A stretch of DNA of 40,749 nt from JAEZDP01 sp044508265 (GTDB taxonomy: Bacteria; Acidobacteriota; Vicinamibacteria; Vicinamibacterales; Vicinamibacteraceae): NCBI GenBank assembly GCA_044508265.1, contig JBIQIB010000023.1:1-40749 (forward strand). The letters run 5' to 3'. The translations under genes and the position numbers were made by a program. Positions 29,660 to 37,476 of this stretch are shown here, piece after piece. The notes beneath the pieces are model-generated. The model saw only the letters and a program-made list of their open reading frames with translations, was not told the origin of the DNA and made no database searches. The stretch's first letter is position 1; every line of letters starts with the position of its first letter.

Positions 29660-31993
29660 TCAGGCGGGCTGCAGGTTGGCGTAACGGGCGACGAGCTTCT
29701 TGCGTCCGACCGACGCGAACGACACGGTGAGCTTCATGTCCTGGCCCTGCCCCTCGATGTCGAGCACCGTGCCGACGCCGAACTGCGCATGACGCACCTT
29801 CCGTCCGACGCGTAAGCCGTCGCTTCCTGACTGGTCGTCGTCCTCGTAGCGGTAGGTCTCGACCACGGGCTCCGCGCGCGGCGCCTGGCGTCGTGCGTAG
29901 GGATTGGCGCCGCTCGTCCACGACGGGCGTCGGCCGGCGAACCCCGACGACGCACGCGCGGAGCCGTACGACGGCACCTCGAGAATCAGCTCCTGCGGAA
30001 TCTCCTCGAGGAAGCGTGACGGCTGCGTGCCCTGATACTCGCCGAACACCCGCCGCCGCGCCGCGCTCGTCAGGATCAGCTTCTGCTCGGCTCGCGTCAT
30101 CCCGACGTAGCACAGCCGCCGCTCCTCTTCCATCTCGTCCGGGTCGTCGGCGGACCGCGAATGCGGGAAGAGGCCTTCCTCGAGGCCCGCGATGGCGACG
30201 ACAGGGAACTCGAGGCCCTTGGCCGCGTGCAGGGTCATCAGCCAGACGCGCGCGCCAGCGCTGCCCTGTTCCTCGTCGGCTTCCGACAGCAGCGACAGCC
30301 TGTCCACGAAGCCGCCGACAGACGCGTCAGGATCACGACCTTCGTACTCGCGCGCGGCCGACACCAGTTCGGCGAGGTTCTCGATGCGTGCGTCGGCCTC
30401 TTCGCTCTGCTCGTCACGCAGGGCCTTGAGGTAGCCGACGCGGTCGAGCACCTTGCCGAGGACGACCGACACGGGCTCCTCGCGGGCCACCGTGGTCAAC
30501 TGCGTGATCAGGTCGACGAACGCCGCGAGTGACGAGTGCGCGCGTCCCGAGAGCGTCCTGGCGGTGAGCAGATGCTGCGCACGGGCCCAGAGCGAGCGCG
30601 CCGAGGTCACCTCGTACAGGCCCGCGGCGACGAGCGGTGGCGCGTCGTCATGGTGGCCGGTCACGGGCTGATCGAGTGCGTCCATCACCGATTTGCCGAT
30701 GCCGCGGGCGGGCACGTTGATGACGCGCCGAAGGCTGACGTCGTCGTGCGGGTTGATCAGCAGCTTGAGGTACGCGAGCGCGTCTTTCACTTCCTTGCGT
30801 TCATAGAAGCGGACGCCGCCGATGATGCGGTACGGCGTGCCGTCCCGCATCAGCTGATCTTCGATCACGCGCGACTGCGAGTTCATCCGGTAGAGGATGG
30901 CGACCGTCGCGTCGGGCCGCGTCTGGATCTCCTGCCGCAGCGTCCGCGCGAGGAACGACGCCTCCTCGAGTTCGTCCTGGCCGCGGAAGTACGTCAGGAG
31001 ATCACCGCCCTTCCGCTCGGTCCACAGGCGCTTCTCGGGGCGGTTGCGGTTGCGGTTGATCACCGCGGAGGCGGCATCGAGGATGGTCTGCGTGGAGCGG
31101 TAGTTCTGCTCGAGGCGGACGACCTTGGCCTCGGGGAAGTCGCGCTCGAAATCCAGGATGTTGCGAAGATCCGCGCCGCGCCACTTGTAGATCGACTGGT
31201 CCGGGTCGCCCACGACGGCGAGGTTGTGATGGGCCTCGACGAGCCGCTTGATGAGCAGGTACTGCGGACGGTTCGTGTCCTGGTACTCGTCGATCATCAC
31301 GTAGCGGAACTGCTGCTGGTAGCGGCCCCGCACGCCCGGATGCTCGAACAGCTCGACGGTCTTCAGCAGGAGGTCGTCGAAGTCGAGCGCGTTCGCGTCG
31401 CGCAACGCGTCGACGTAGCCGCGGTAGACCCTGGCAATCCGTTCCTCCTGAGGGTTCCAGCCGCCCGCGAGGTCGTCGGGCGTCTCCATCCGGTTCTTCG
31501 CGTGCGAGATGCGCGACAGCGCGGCGCGCGGCTGCACCAGCTTGTCGTCGATCCCCTGCTGCTTCATCACCGTCTTGATCGCCGCCAACTGATCGCTGCT
31601 GTCGTAGATGACGAAGTCGCGGGAGAGCCCGATGGCGGGGGCTTCACGGCGCAGCAGCCGGGCGCACAGCGAGTGGAAGGTCGAGATCCACAGATCGCGC
31701 GCCGGCACCTCGACGAGCGCCGCGACGCGCTCGCGCATCTCCTCGGCGGCCTTGTTCGTGAACGTGACGGCCAGGATCTCCCACGGCCGGGCCAGGCCCT
31801 GGTTGACGAGGTGGGCGATACGGTACGCGATGACCCGCGTCTTGCCCGATCCGGCGCCCGCCAGGATGAGCAACGGGCCATCGGTGTGCAGCACCGCGGC
31901 GCGCTGGTCAGGGTTCAGCGCGCGCAGGTACGCGGCGGGCTCGCCGGCGTCGGCCACGGCCGGGCGCGCGCCCTCGTCAATCCGTGAAGTCAT
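29660..31993 (-). CDS. pcrA: ATP-dependent DNA helicase PcrA/UvrD
   Basis: This 777-residue superfamily 1A 3'-5' helicase acts in repair and replication-fork restart. The helicase motifs are in order: LNPDQRAAVLH, AGAGSGKT (45-52), AVTFTNKAAEEMRERV, STFHSLCARLLR, MIDEYQDTNRPQYLL, VVGDPDQSIYKWRGAD, RLEQNYRSTQTIL, VWLMTLHAAKGLEFPVV and RRLCYVGMTRAEQKLIL. The C-terminal 50 residues (GLRVGRKVRHAQFGVGTVLD onward) form the Tudor-like domain that contacts RNA polymerase in PcrA. It is downstream of glmU by 110 bases with its own candidate promoter. PcrA and UvrD cannot be told apart by sequence alone. Confidence 0.95.
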   Translation of the reverse strand: MTSRIDEGARPAVADAGEPAAYLRALNPDQRAAVLHTDGPLLILAGAGSGKTRVIAYRIAHLVNQGLARPWEILAVTFTNKAAEEMRERVAALVEVPARDLWISTFHSLCARLLRREAPAIGLSRDFVIYDSSDQLAAIKTVMKQQGIDDKLVQPRAALSRISHAKNRMETPDDLAGGWNPQEERIARVYRGYVDALRDANALDFDDLLLKTVELFEHPGVRGRYQQQFRYVMIDEYQDTNRPQYLLIKRLVEAHHNLAVVGDPDQSIYKWRGADLRNILDFERDFPEAKVVRLEQNYRSTQTILDAASAVINRNRNRPEKRLWTERKGGDLLTYFRGQDELEEASFLARTLRQEIQTRPDATVAILYRMNSQSRVIEDQLMRDGTPYRIIGGVRFYERKEVKDALAYLKLLINPHDDVSLRRVINVPARGIGKSVMDALDQPVTGHHDDAPPLVAAGLYEVTSARSLWARAQHLLTARTLSGRAHSSLAAFVDLITQLTTVAREEPVSVVLGKVLDRVGYLKALRDEQSEEADARIENLAELVSAAREYEGRDPDASVGGFVDRLSLLSEADEEQGSAGARVWLMTLHAAKGLEFPVVAIAGLEEGLFPHSRSADDPDEMEEERRLCYVGMTRAEQKLILTSAARRRVFGEYQGTQPSRFLEEIPQELILEVPSYGSARASSGFAGRRPSWTSGANPYARRQAPRAEPVVETYRYEDDDQSGSDGLRVGRKVRHAQFGVGTVLDIEGQGQDMKLTVSFASVGRKKLVARYANLQPA

Positions 31994-32061
31994 CGATACT
32001 CGTCTGGCAGGTGCCGCGGCAGTGCGGCGGGCAGCAGGGGACGGAGAGTGGCTGCCCCGCG

Positions 32062-32067
32062 ATTATA
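32062..32067 (-). promoter_or_regulatory. Candidate -10 element for pcrA
   Basis: A perfect TATAAT on the minus strand lies in the 110-base spacer between glmU and pcrA, with a predicted start near 32055 and a leader of about 60 bases. No matching -35 hexamer is visible in the very GC-rich upstream sequence, so an activator may be needed or the match may be chance. Confidence 0.4.
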
Positions 32068-32103
32068 GTCCGCCCGCGCCGCGGCGCCGGGCGGAGATCC
32101 GGC

Positions 32104-33504
32104 TCACTCGTGTCCCGACTCTGACCGCCGCCTGGCGGCCCAGCCTTCCTTGTTCACCTGGCGGCTGCGCGCCATCCCGAGGGCGCCGTCCGGGACGTCG
32201 GCGGTAATCGACGAACCGGCTGCGACGAAGGCCTTGTCGCCCACGCGCACCGGCGCGATCAGTTGCGAATCGCTGCCGATGAAGGCGTCGTCTCCAATGA
32301 TGGTCTGGTGCTTCTGGCGGCCATCGTAGTTGCAGGTGATCGTGCCGGCGCCGATGTTGGCCCGCTCGCCGACGATGGCATCACCGAGATAGGTCAAATG
32401 ACTGGCCTTGGCGCCTGCGCCGAGCCTGGTCTTCTTCAGCTCGACGAAATTTCCGATTCTGGCGTCCTCTCCCACGTCGCTGTCGGGCCTGATATGGGCA
32501 AATGGCCCAATCTGAGATCTGGCTGCGACCCTGGAGTCGGTGATCACGCAGTAGTTCAGCACCACGACGTGGTCGTCGAGGACGGCGTCCACCAGCCGAA
32601 CGCCCGCGTGAATCTCGCAGGCGTTCCCGATGCGCGTGCGTCCCTCGAGGTACACGTTCGGGTGGAGCACGGTGTCGTGGCCGACCTCCACGTCGGGCCC
32701 GACATAGGTCGTGGCCGGGTCGATGATGGTGACCCCGGCCGACATCAATTCCTCGCACTTGGTCTGTCGCATGATGGCACTGGCCTCGGCCAGCTCGGTC
32801 TGGCTGTTGATGCCGCGAATCTCGTCGGGGCGGCCGGCTTCGATGGTACGGATGCGGTGGCCCTGTTTCCGGAGCACAGCCACCAGGTCGTCGACAGGGC
32901 GCTCCCGCTGAGGGTCGTCCCAGGTGAACGCGCGTAGCGCCTGCTGCAGCGCCTCTGCGTTTATGGCGAACACCCCACTCGTGCATTCCTTGATGGCGCG
33001 TTGCTGCCGTGACGCATCGCGCTGGCCCACGATGCCCACGACCTCGTCCTGATCGTCCCGCAGGATGCGCATCAGGCCGTACGCCCGTGTGGCGACGGCC
33101 GTCACCAGTGTCATTGCCGCGTCGCTCGCGACGTGCTGGTCTCTCAGGCGAATCAGCGTCTCCGTGGTCAGCAGCGGCACGTCCGCGGGAAAGACGATGA
33201 CGGGATCCACCGACCCGTCCAGGAAGCTCTCCAGCGCCGTCAGCGCATGGACGGGACCGAGCAGCGGCTCTCGCGTCTCCAGTCTGACGTCGTAGCCGCG
33301 AACGACGTTGGCTACTTTTTCTGCTGAATAACCAAGAATGCAGACAATCTCGCCCACCGACGCCTCGCGAGCCGACCGGACGACACGTTCCAGCATCGAG
33401 ATCCCGCCGACGGGCAGCAGTACCTTCGGCTGGTCGGTGTGCATCCGAACGCCCCGGCCGCCCGCCAGCACCGCCACCAGCCCTCGCTTCGAGGCGTCAG
33501 TCAT
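32104..33504 (-). CDS. glmU: Bifunctional UDP-N-acetylglucosamine pyrophosphorylase / glucosamine-1-phosphate N-acetyltransferase
   Basis: This 466-residue cytoplasmic enzyme performs the last two steps to UDP-GlcNAc, the precursor of peptidoglycan and lipid A. The N-terminal uridylyltransferase domain has LAGGRGVRMHTDQPKVLLPV (13-32) and FPADVPLLTTETLIRLRD. The C-terminal left-handed beta helix has hexapeptide repeats (VGHDTVLHPNVYLEGRTRIG onward) and the acetyltransferase region HLTYLGDAIVGERANIGAGTITCNYDGRQKHQT. The signature usually reads GxGTRM; here it is GRGVRM. The ATG at 33504 overlaps the rsmI stop by 8 bases; another ATG at 33516 would add four residues. A longer frame to 33591 is an rsmI shadow. 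Confidence 0.95.
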   Translation of the reverse strand: MTDASKRGLVAVLAGGRGVRMHTDQPKVLLPVGGISMLERVVRSAREASVGEIVCILGYSAEKVANVVRGYDVRLETREPLLGPVHALTALESFLDGSVDPVIVFPADVPLLTTETLIRLRDQHVASDAAMTLVTAVATRAYGLMRILRDDQDEVVGIVGQRDASRQQRAIKECTSGVFAINAEALQQALRAFTWDDPQRERPVDDLVAVLRKQGHRIRTIEAGRPDEIRGINSQTELAEASAIMRQTKCEELMSAGVTIIDPATTYVGPDVEVGHDTVLHPNVYLEGRTRIGNACEIHAGVRLVDAVLDDHVVVLNYCVITDSRVAARSQIGPFAHIRPDSDVGEDARIGNFVELKKTRLGAGAKASHLTYLGDAIVGERANIGAGTITCNYDGRQKHQTIIGDDAFIGSDSQLIAPVRVGDKAFVAAGSSITADVPDGALGMARSRQVNKEGWAARRRSESGHE

Positions 33505-34375
33505 GGGGCGTGCCATCCGCCGCGTCTGCCTTGCGCCGTTCAACGGCGGCGTAGGCATCCCGCGTGGAAAGACCAAGCCGTCGCGCCGCAAGGCTGATGG
33601 CCTCGCGGCGCCGCATCCCTTCGTATTTGGTCAAACGGTCGAACTCTCGCCAGACCGCCGCATCGTCGGCCGCCGGCGCCGGGCTGGCGTCTGGAAGGAG
33701 GATGAATGTGAATTCACCCTGGGCATTGACGATGGACGAATGCCGGCCGACCTCTTCGAGGGTGCCTCGGATCAGCTCCTCGTGAAGCTTGGTGATTTCG
33801 CGGCAGATGACGACTTCCCTGCCCGCGCCCGTCATCGACGCGAGTTCCTCGACCGTGCGGGCGATGCGGTGCGGCGCTTCGAAGAACACGGCCGGCACGT
33901 CGTGCGAGATCGCGCGGGCGAACCACGACTTTCGTTCCCCTGGCCGCCCCGGCGGGAAGCCGAGAAAGGTGAACCCCTGTGAACCTTCGCCGGCCATGGC
34001 CAGCGCCGCGGTGATGGCGCTCGGGCCCGGCACCGGTTCTACCCTGAACCCGGCGGCGTGCACGGCCTTCACCACCCCCGCGCCCGGGTCCGAGAGGATC
34101 GGGGTGCCCGCGTCTGTCACGAGCGCCACGTCGTCACCGGCGGCAAGCCGCTCGAGCAGCCTGGGGATCCGGTCACGTTCGTTGTGGGCGTGCAGGCTGC
34201 TCATCCGGGTCTCGATCCCCAGATGGTTGAGCAGCCGGCCGGTCCGGCGGGTATCCTCGGCGGTGATGAGTTGCGCCTCCCGAAGGACCCGGACGGCGCG
34301 CACGGTGATGTCTTCCAGGTTCCCGATGGGCGTCGCGACGACAAACAGCCGCCCCGGTCCCGTCCGCGAAAGCAC
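33497..34375 (-). CDS. rsmI: 16S rRNA (cytidine-1402-2'-O)-methyltransferase
   Basis: This 292-residue SAM-dependent methyltransferase of the tetrapyrrole-methylase fold acts on C1402 in the ribosomal P site. Visible are LFVVATPIGNLEDITVRAVR (10-29), TAEDTRRTGRLLNHLGI, LVTDAGTPILSDPGAGVV, VEPVPGPSAITAALAMAGEG, FLGFPPGRPGERK and the REITKLHEELIRGTLEEV segment. The start is a GTG at 34375, 9 residues before the conserved block. A nearby ATG at 34379 is out of frame. It overlaps glmU by 8 bases and is divergent from the DUF885 gene. Confidence 0.95.
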   Translation of the reverse strand: MLSRTGPGRLFVVATPIGNLEDITVRAVRVLREAQLITAEDTRRTGRLLNHLGIETRMSSLHAHNERDRIPRLLERLAAGDDVALVTDAGTPILSDPGAGVVKAVHAAGFRVEPVPGPSAITAALAMAGEGSQGFTFLGFPPGRPGERKSWFARAISHDVPAVFFEAPHRIARTVEELASMTGAGREVVICREITKLHEELIRGTLEEVGRHSSIVNAQGEFTFILLPDASPAPAADDAAVWREFDRLTKYEGMRRREAISLAARRLGLSTRDAYAAVERRKADAADGTPHD

Positions 34376-34382
34376 GCATCCT

Positions 34383-34408
34383 ATTGTACATTGAGGGATC
34401 GGGCCATG
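34383..34408 (-). promoter_or_regulatory. Predicted promoter giving a leaderless rsmI transcript
   Basis: The -10 TACAAT is on the minus strand at 34388-34383, with CCGACA 18 bases upstream as a weak -35 (4 of 6 bases). Only 7 bases separate the -10 from the GTG of rsmI, so the transcript would begin at or next to the start codon. An inverted repeat with arms GGGCC and GGCCC (34401-34415) overlaps the -35 and could be an operator. Confidence 0.4.
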
Positions 34409-34458
34409 TCGGCCCGACGCTCGCTTCCCCCTTTCGAGACGGCGAACTGCTCTTGCGC

Positions 34459-36120
34459 ATGCGATCTGCTGAAACGCTTCCGCACTTTGCGGCTGACTAC
34501 CTGGGCTGGCGGCACGAGGCCCAGCCCACCCACGCGACGTTCGACGGGGTCCATCTGCACGACGACCTCCTCGAGGACTTCACGCGGGCGGCCCTCGATC
34601 GCCAGGTGCGCGACCTCAACGGGTTTGCCAGGCGGCTGGCGGCGATGTCTGTCGATGTCATGAGCGCCGGTGAGCGAGCCGACCACGAAGCCCTCACGGC
34701 CAGCGTGCAGGCGCGACTGTTCGAGCTCGAGTCGGTGCGCACGTGGGAGCGGGATCCGCAGCTCTACGCCGACACCATCGCCGTGTCGCTCGCGTCGCAG
34801 GCCATCTTCACGTATGCGCCGGCCTCCGAACGCGCGCGGCGGCTGCTGTCGAAGCTGCGGCAGGTACCCGGCGTGCTCGACGCCGCGCGGGCGAACCTGC
34901 GCGAGCCTGCCGGCATCTTCATCAAGACCGCCGTCGAGACCCTGCGCGGCGTCACGAGCTTTCTCGAACGCGACCTGCCCCGTGCCCTGCGCGAGGTGGA
35001 CGACCTCTCGCTGCTGGCAGACCTCGACGATGCGTCGACGCTCGCGCGCACGGCCATCCAGCGCTACGTCGACGAACTCGAACAGGACGTCGCGCCGCGG
35101 GCAAAGTCGTCGTTCCGCCTGGGCCGAGAGAAGCTGGAGCAGAAGCTCGCCCTCGACGAAGGGCTGCAGCTCGACGTGGATGCCCTGCTGCAGATCGCCA
35201 CGCGCGAGCTCGCCAGCACGCGCGCTCGCTTCGAGGAGGTGGCCGGCAAGATCCAGAAGGGCAGCGCCGCGGAGACGTGGGCCGCAATCAAGGCACGTCA
35301 CGCGCCCCCCGGCGGCCTCGTCGCGCGGGTGCGCGAGCAATGTGCGTCGCTCTACACCTTCCTGCGCGACGCCGGCGTCGTGCCGATGCCTGACGCCGAT
35401 GCGCTGGTGATCGCGCCGACGCCGCCCTTCTACCGCTGGACGTTCGCGAGCCTGTGGACGCCGGGTCCCCTCGAAGTGCGGCCGCAGCGGGCTTCGTACT
35501 ACATCACCGACGTGGACCCGACGTGGCCTGCGGAACGCCAGGAAGAGCACCTGAAGGATCTGAACGACGCCGTGCTCTGGTCGATCTCGATGCACGAGGC
35601 CCTGCCTGGCCATTTCCTCCACTTCGAGAGCCTGCGCGGCGTCGACGTCCCGTGGCACAAGGCGAGCATCCTCGCGCCGCTGACGGTCGTCGAGGGATGG
35701 GCGCACTATGCCGAGCACCTCGTCATCGAGCTCGGGTTTGCGAAGGACGACCCGGCCATCGAGCTCGGCCAGCTCGCCGAGTCGCTCGTGCGGCTGACGC
35801 GTCTCGTCGTCGGCCTCCGCCTCCACGCCGAGGATCTGTCAGTGGAGCAGGGGGTGCGGCTCTTCCGCGAGGAGGCGTTCCTCGAGGAAGCCAGCGCCCG
35901 GCGCGAAGCCGAGCGCGGGACGTTCGACCCCTCCTACGTGACGTATGCGCTCGGCAAGCTGATGCTGCTGAAGCTGCGCGAGGACGTGCGCGCGCAGCAG
36001 GGGCAGAAGTTCGACCTCGGACGGTTCCACACGTCCTACCTCGGCCTGGGGCTCCGGCCGTTCCGGGTGCTCCGCCACCTGATGCTCGGCGAAGGCGACG
36101 AGGGACCCCTGCTGGCCTGA
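34459..36120 (+). CDS. DUF885 family protein, putative zinc-dependent peptidase
   Basis: This 553-residue protein has the DUF885 pattern: a mostly helical N-terminal two-thirds, then a metallopeptidase-like core with HEALPGH at 379-385 (the HExxxGH variant zinc motif of this family) and GWAHYAEH at about 413-420, whose glutamate is the likely third ligand. ASYYITDVDP and the C-terminal GLRPFRVLRHLML are also family-like. No signal peptide is seen, so it is probably cytoplasmic. I chose the ATG at 34459 because the conserved part begins there. The frame is open to a TTG at 34384 (578 residues), and neither start has a clear ribosome-binding site. It is divergent from rsmI. The substrate is unknown; peptidase activity is inferred. 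Confidence 0.85.
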   Translation: MRSAETLPHFAADYLGWRHEAQPTHATFDGVHLHDDLLEDFTRAALDRQVRDLNGFARRLAAMSVDVMSAGERADHEALTASVQARLFELESVRTWERDPQLYADTIAVSLASQAIFTYAPASERARRLLSKLRQVPGVLDAARANLREPAGIFIKTAVETLRGVTSFLERDLPRALREVDDLSLLADLDDASTLARTAIQRYVDELEQDVAPRAKSSFRLGREKLEQKLALDEGLQLDVDALLQIATRELASTRARFEEVAGKIQKGSAAETWAAIKARHAPPGGLVARVREQCASLYTFLRDAGVVPMPDADALVIAPTPPFYRWTFASLWTPGPLEVRPQRASYYITDVDPTWPAERQEEHLKDLNDAVLWSISMHEALPGHFLHFESLRGVDVPWHKASILAPLTVVEGWAHYAEHLVIELGFAKDDPAIELGQLAESLVRLTRLVVGLRLHAEDLSVEQGVRLFREEAFLEEASARREAERGTFDPSYVTYALGKLMLLKLREDVRAQQGQKFDLGRFHTSYLGLGLRPFRVLRHLMLGEGDEGPLLA

Positions 36121-36140
36121 GGCCATTCGCCCGCACCGCC

Positions 36141-36149
36141 TGCTATAGT
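36141..36149 (+). promoter_or_regulatory. Candidate extended -10 promoter for the FmdB-type gene
   Basis: TGCTATAGT has the TGn extension followed by TATAGT. The predicted start is near 36156, only about 18 bases before the ATG. No -35 match is seen. Confidence 0.4.
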
Positions 36150-36173
36150 TGAAGGTTGGAGTGATCGACGACC

Positions 36174-36509
36174 ATGCCTCTGTACGAGTATCAATGCAAC
36201 GCTTGTGGACACCGTTTCGAGGTGATCCAGAAGTTCTCTGACGCGCCAGTGGAGACATGTCCGTCCTGTGGCGGCGAGGTGCGCAAGCTGCTGTCCTCGC
36301 CCGCCATCCAGTTCAAGGGCACGGGCTGGTACATCACCGACTACGCCAAGAAGTCGGGCGCAGGCAGCAGTTCGGCGTCGGCCAACGGTGCCAGCGGCTC
36401 CGGCTCGGGTGAGGGCGGCGGAGACAAGAAGGACACGTCCGACAAGCGCTCGGGAGACGCGAGCACCGCGGCGTCCCCTGCACCATCGGGCAGCAAGGCC
36501 GCGTCGTAG
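36174..36509 (+). CDS. FmdB-family zinc ribbon protein
   Basis: This 111-residue protein starts MPLYEYQCNACGHRFEVIQK, the highly typical FmdB/CxxC_CXXC_SSSS domain. The zinc cysteines are at 8, 11, 29 and 32 (CNAC and CPSC), followed by VRKLLSSPAIQFKGTGWYITDY. From about residue 60 the protein is a low-complexity Ser/Gly/Ala tail with a Lys/Asp patch. The domain was named after a regulator of formamidase in Methylophilus, but most members have no known function. It follows the DUF885 gene by 53 bases with its own candidate promoter and converges with galU. Confidence 0.9.
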   Translation: MPLYEYQCNACGHRFEVIQKFSDAPVETCPSCGGEVRKLLSSPAIQFKGTGWYITDYAKKSGAGSSSASANGASGSGSGEGGGDKKDTSDKRSGDASTAASPAPSGSKAAS

Positions 36510-36529
36510 GGGCGGGCGCGCGACGCGCG

Positions 36530-37402
36530 TCAGCCCTCGTCGAGCAGCCCGCGGATGTACTGCTTGAGCGGCTCGGCCACGTCGGGACGGCGCAGGGCGA
36601 AGTACACGGTCGCCTGGAGGAACCCCAGCTTGTTCCCGGTGTCGTGCCGCGTGCCGCGCACCTCGCAGGCATACAGCGGGCGCTGCTTCAGCAGCTCGCG
36701 CAGGCCGTTGGTCAGCTGAATCTCACCGGTGCGGTCTTCGCGGACGTTCGCCAGGACGTCGAAGATGTCTGGGGTGAGCACGTAGCGCCCGATGATGCCC
36801 AGGTCCGACGGGGCCTCGTCCTTGCGCGGCTTCTCGACCAGATCCTTGATCCTGTAGATGCCGTCGCCCATCGGCTCGGCATCCACCACGCCATACCGGC
36901 TGATTTGATCCATCGGCACGCGTTCGACGGCGAGCACGGGGCCGCCGACCTTCTCGAACACGTCGACGAGCTGACGGATCGCCGGCGGGTCGGCGTCGAT
37001 GACGTCGTCGCCCAGGACCACGGCGAAGGGTTGGTTGCCGACGAGATCGCGCGTGATGAGCACGGCGTGGCCGAGGCCGAGGGGCGGTCCCTGCCGCACG
37101 GCGCCGAGGCGCACCAGCGTCGACGCCTGACGGACCGCGGCCAGCTGCTCGAGTTTGCCGCGGTCTTCGAGGAACGTCTCGAGCTCGACGTCCACGTCGA
37201 AGTGATCCACCATCGCCGTCTTGCCGCGTGCGGTGACGAGGATCACCTGCTCGATGCCCGACGCGACGGCCTCCTCCACGGCGTACTGGATGATCGGCTT
37301 GTCGACGAGCGGCAGCATCTCCTTCGGCATCGTCTTGGTTGCCGGCAGGAAGCGGGTACCGAGGCCTGCGGCGGGGAACACGGCGGTGCGGACGGTCGTC
37401 AT
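36530..37402 (-). CDS. galU: UTP-glucose-1-phosphate uridylyltransferase
   Basis: This 290-residue cytoplasmic enzyme makes UDP-glucose from UTP and glucose 1-phosphate for LPS, exopolysaccharide and trehalose. The nucleotide-binding FPAAGLGTRFLPATKTMPKE is at 9-28, followed by MLPLVDKPIIQYAVEEAVASGI. GLGHAVLITRDLVG, FAVVLGDDVIDAD, ISRYGVVDAEP, KDLVEKP and GIIGRYVLTPDIF are all as in GalU. GGAG lies 8 bases before the ATG. It is divergent from serS and, with wzm/wzt, hldE and glmU, belongs to the envelope-glycan precursor genes of this window. Confidence 0.95.
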   Translation of the reverse strand: MTTVRTAVFPAAGLGTRFLPATKTMPKEMLPLVDKPIIQYAVEEAVASGIEQVILVTARGKTAMVDHFDVDVELETFLEDRGKLEQLAAVRQASTLVRLGAVRQGPPLGLGHAVLITRDLVGNQPFAVVLGDDVIDADPPAIRQLVDVFEKVGGPVLAVERVPMDQISRYGVVDAEPMGDGIYRIKDLVEKPRKDEAPSDLGIIGRYVLTPDIFDVLANVREDRTGEIQLTNGLRELLKQRPLYACEVRGTRHDTGNKLGFLQATVYFALRRPDVAEPLKQYIRGLLDEG

Positions 37403-37459
37403 GCGGCGATCTCCTTCACGTCGGCCACCTTAGCACACGCTATCGCGTAGGGCGCGCCT

Positions 37460-37465
37460 TACAAT
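37460..37465 (+). promoter_or_regulatory. Candidate -10 element for serS
   Basis: TACAAT ends 11 bases before the serS ATG, so the transcript would carry a leader of only about 4-5 bases. No convincing -35 is visible, and there is no Shine-Dalgarno sequence before the ATG, which fits a nearly leaderless message. Confidence 0.35.
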
Positions 37466-37476
37466 ATCGAACCATC

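Noticed and set aside
36510..36529. GCGCG/CGCGC palindrome between the FmdB-type gene and galU as a bidirectional terminator
   Set aside because: Only a 5-bp stem of simple GC repeat without T tracts; it is likely composition noise.
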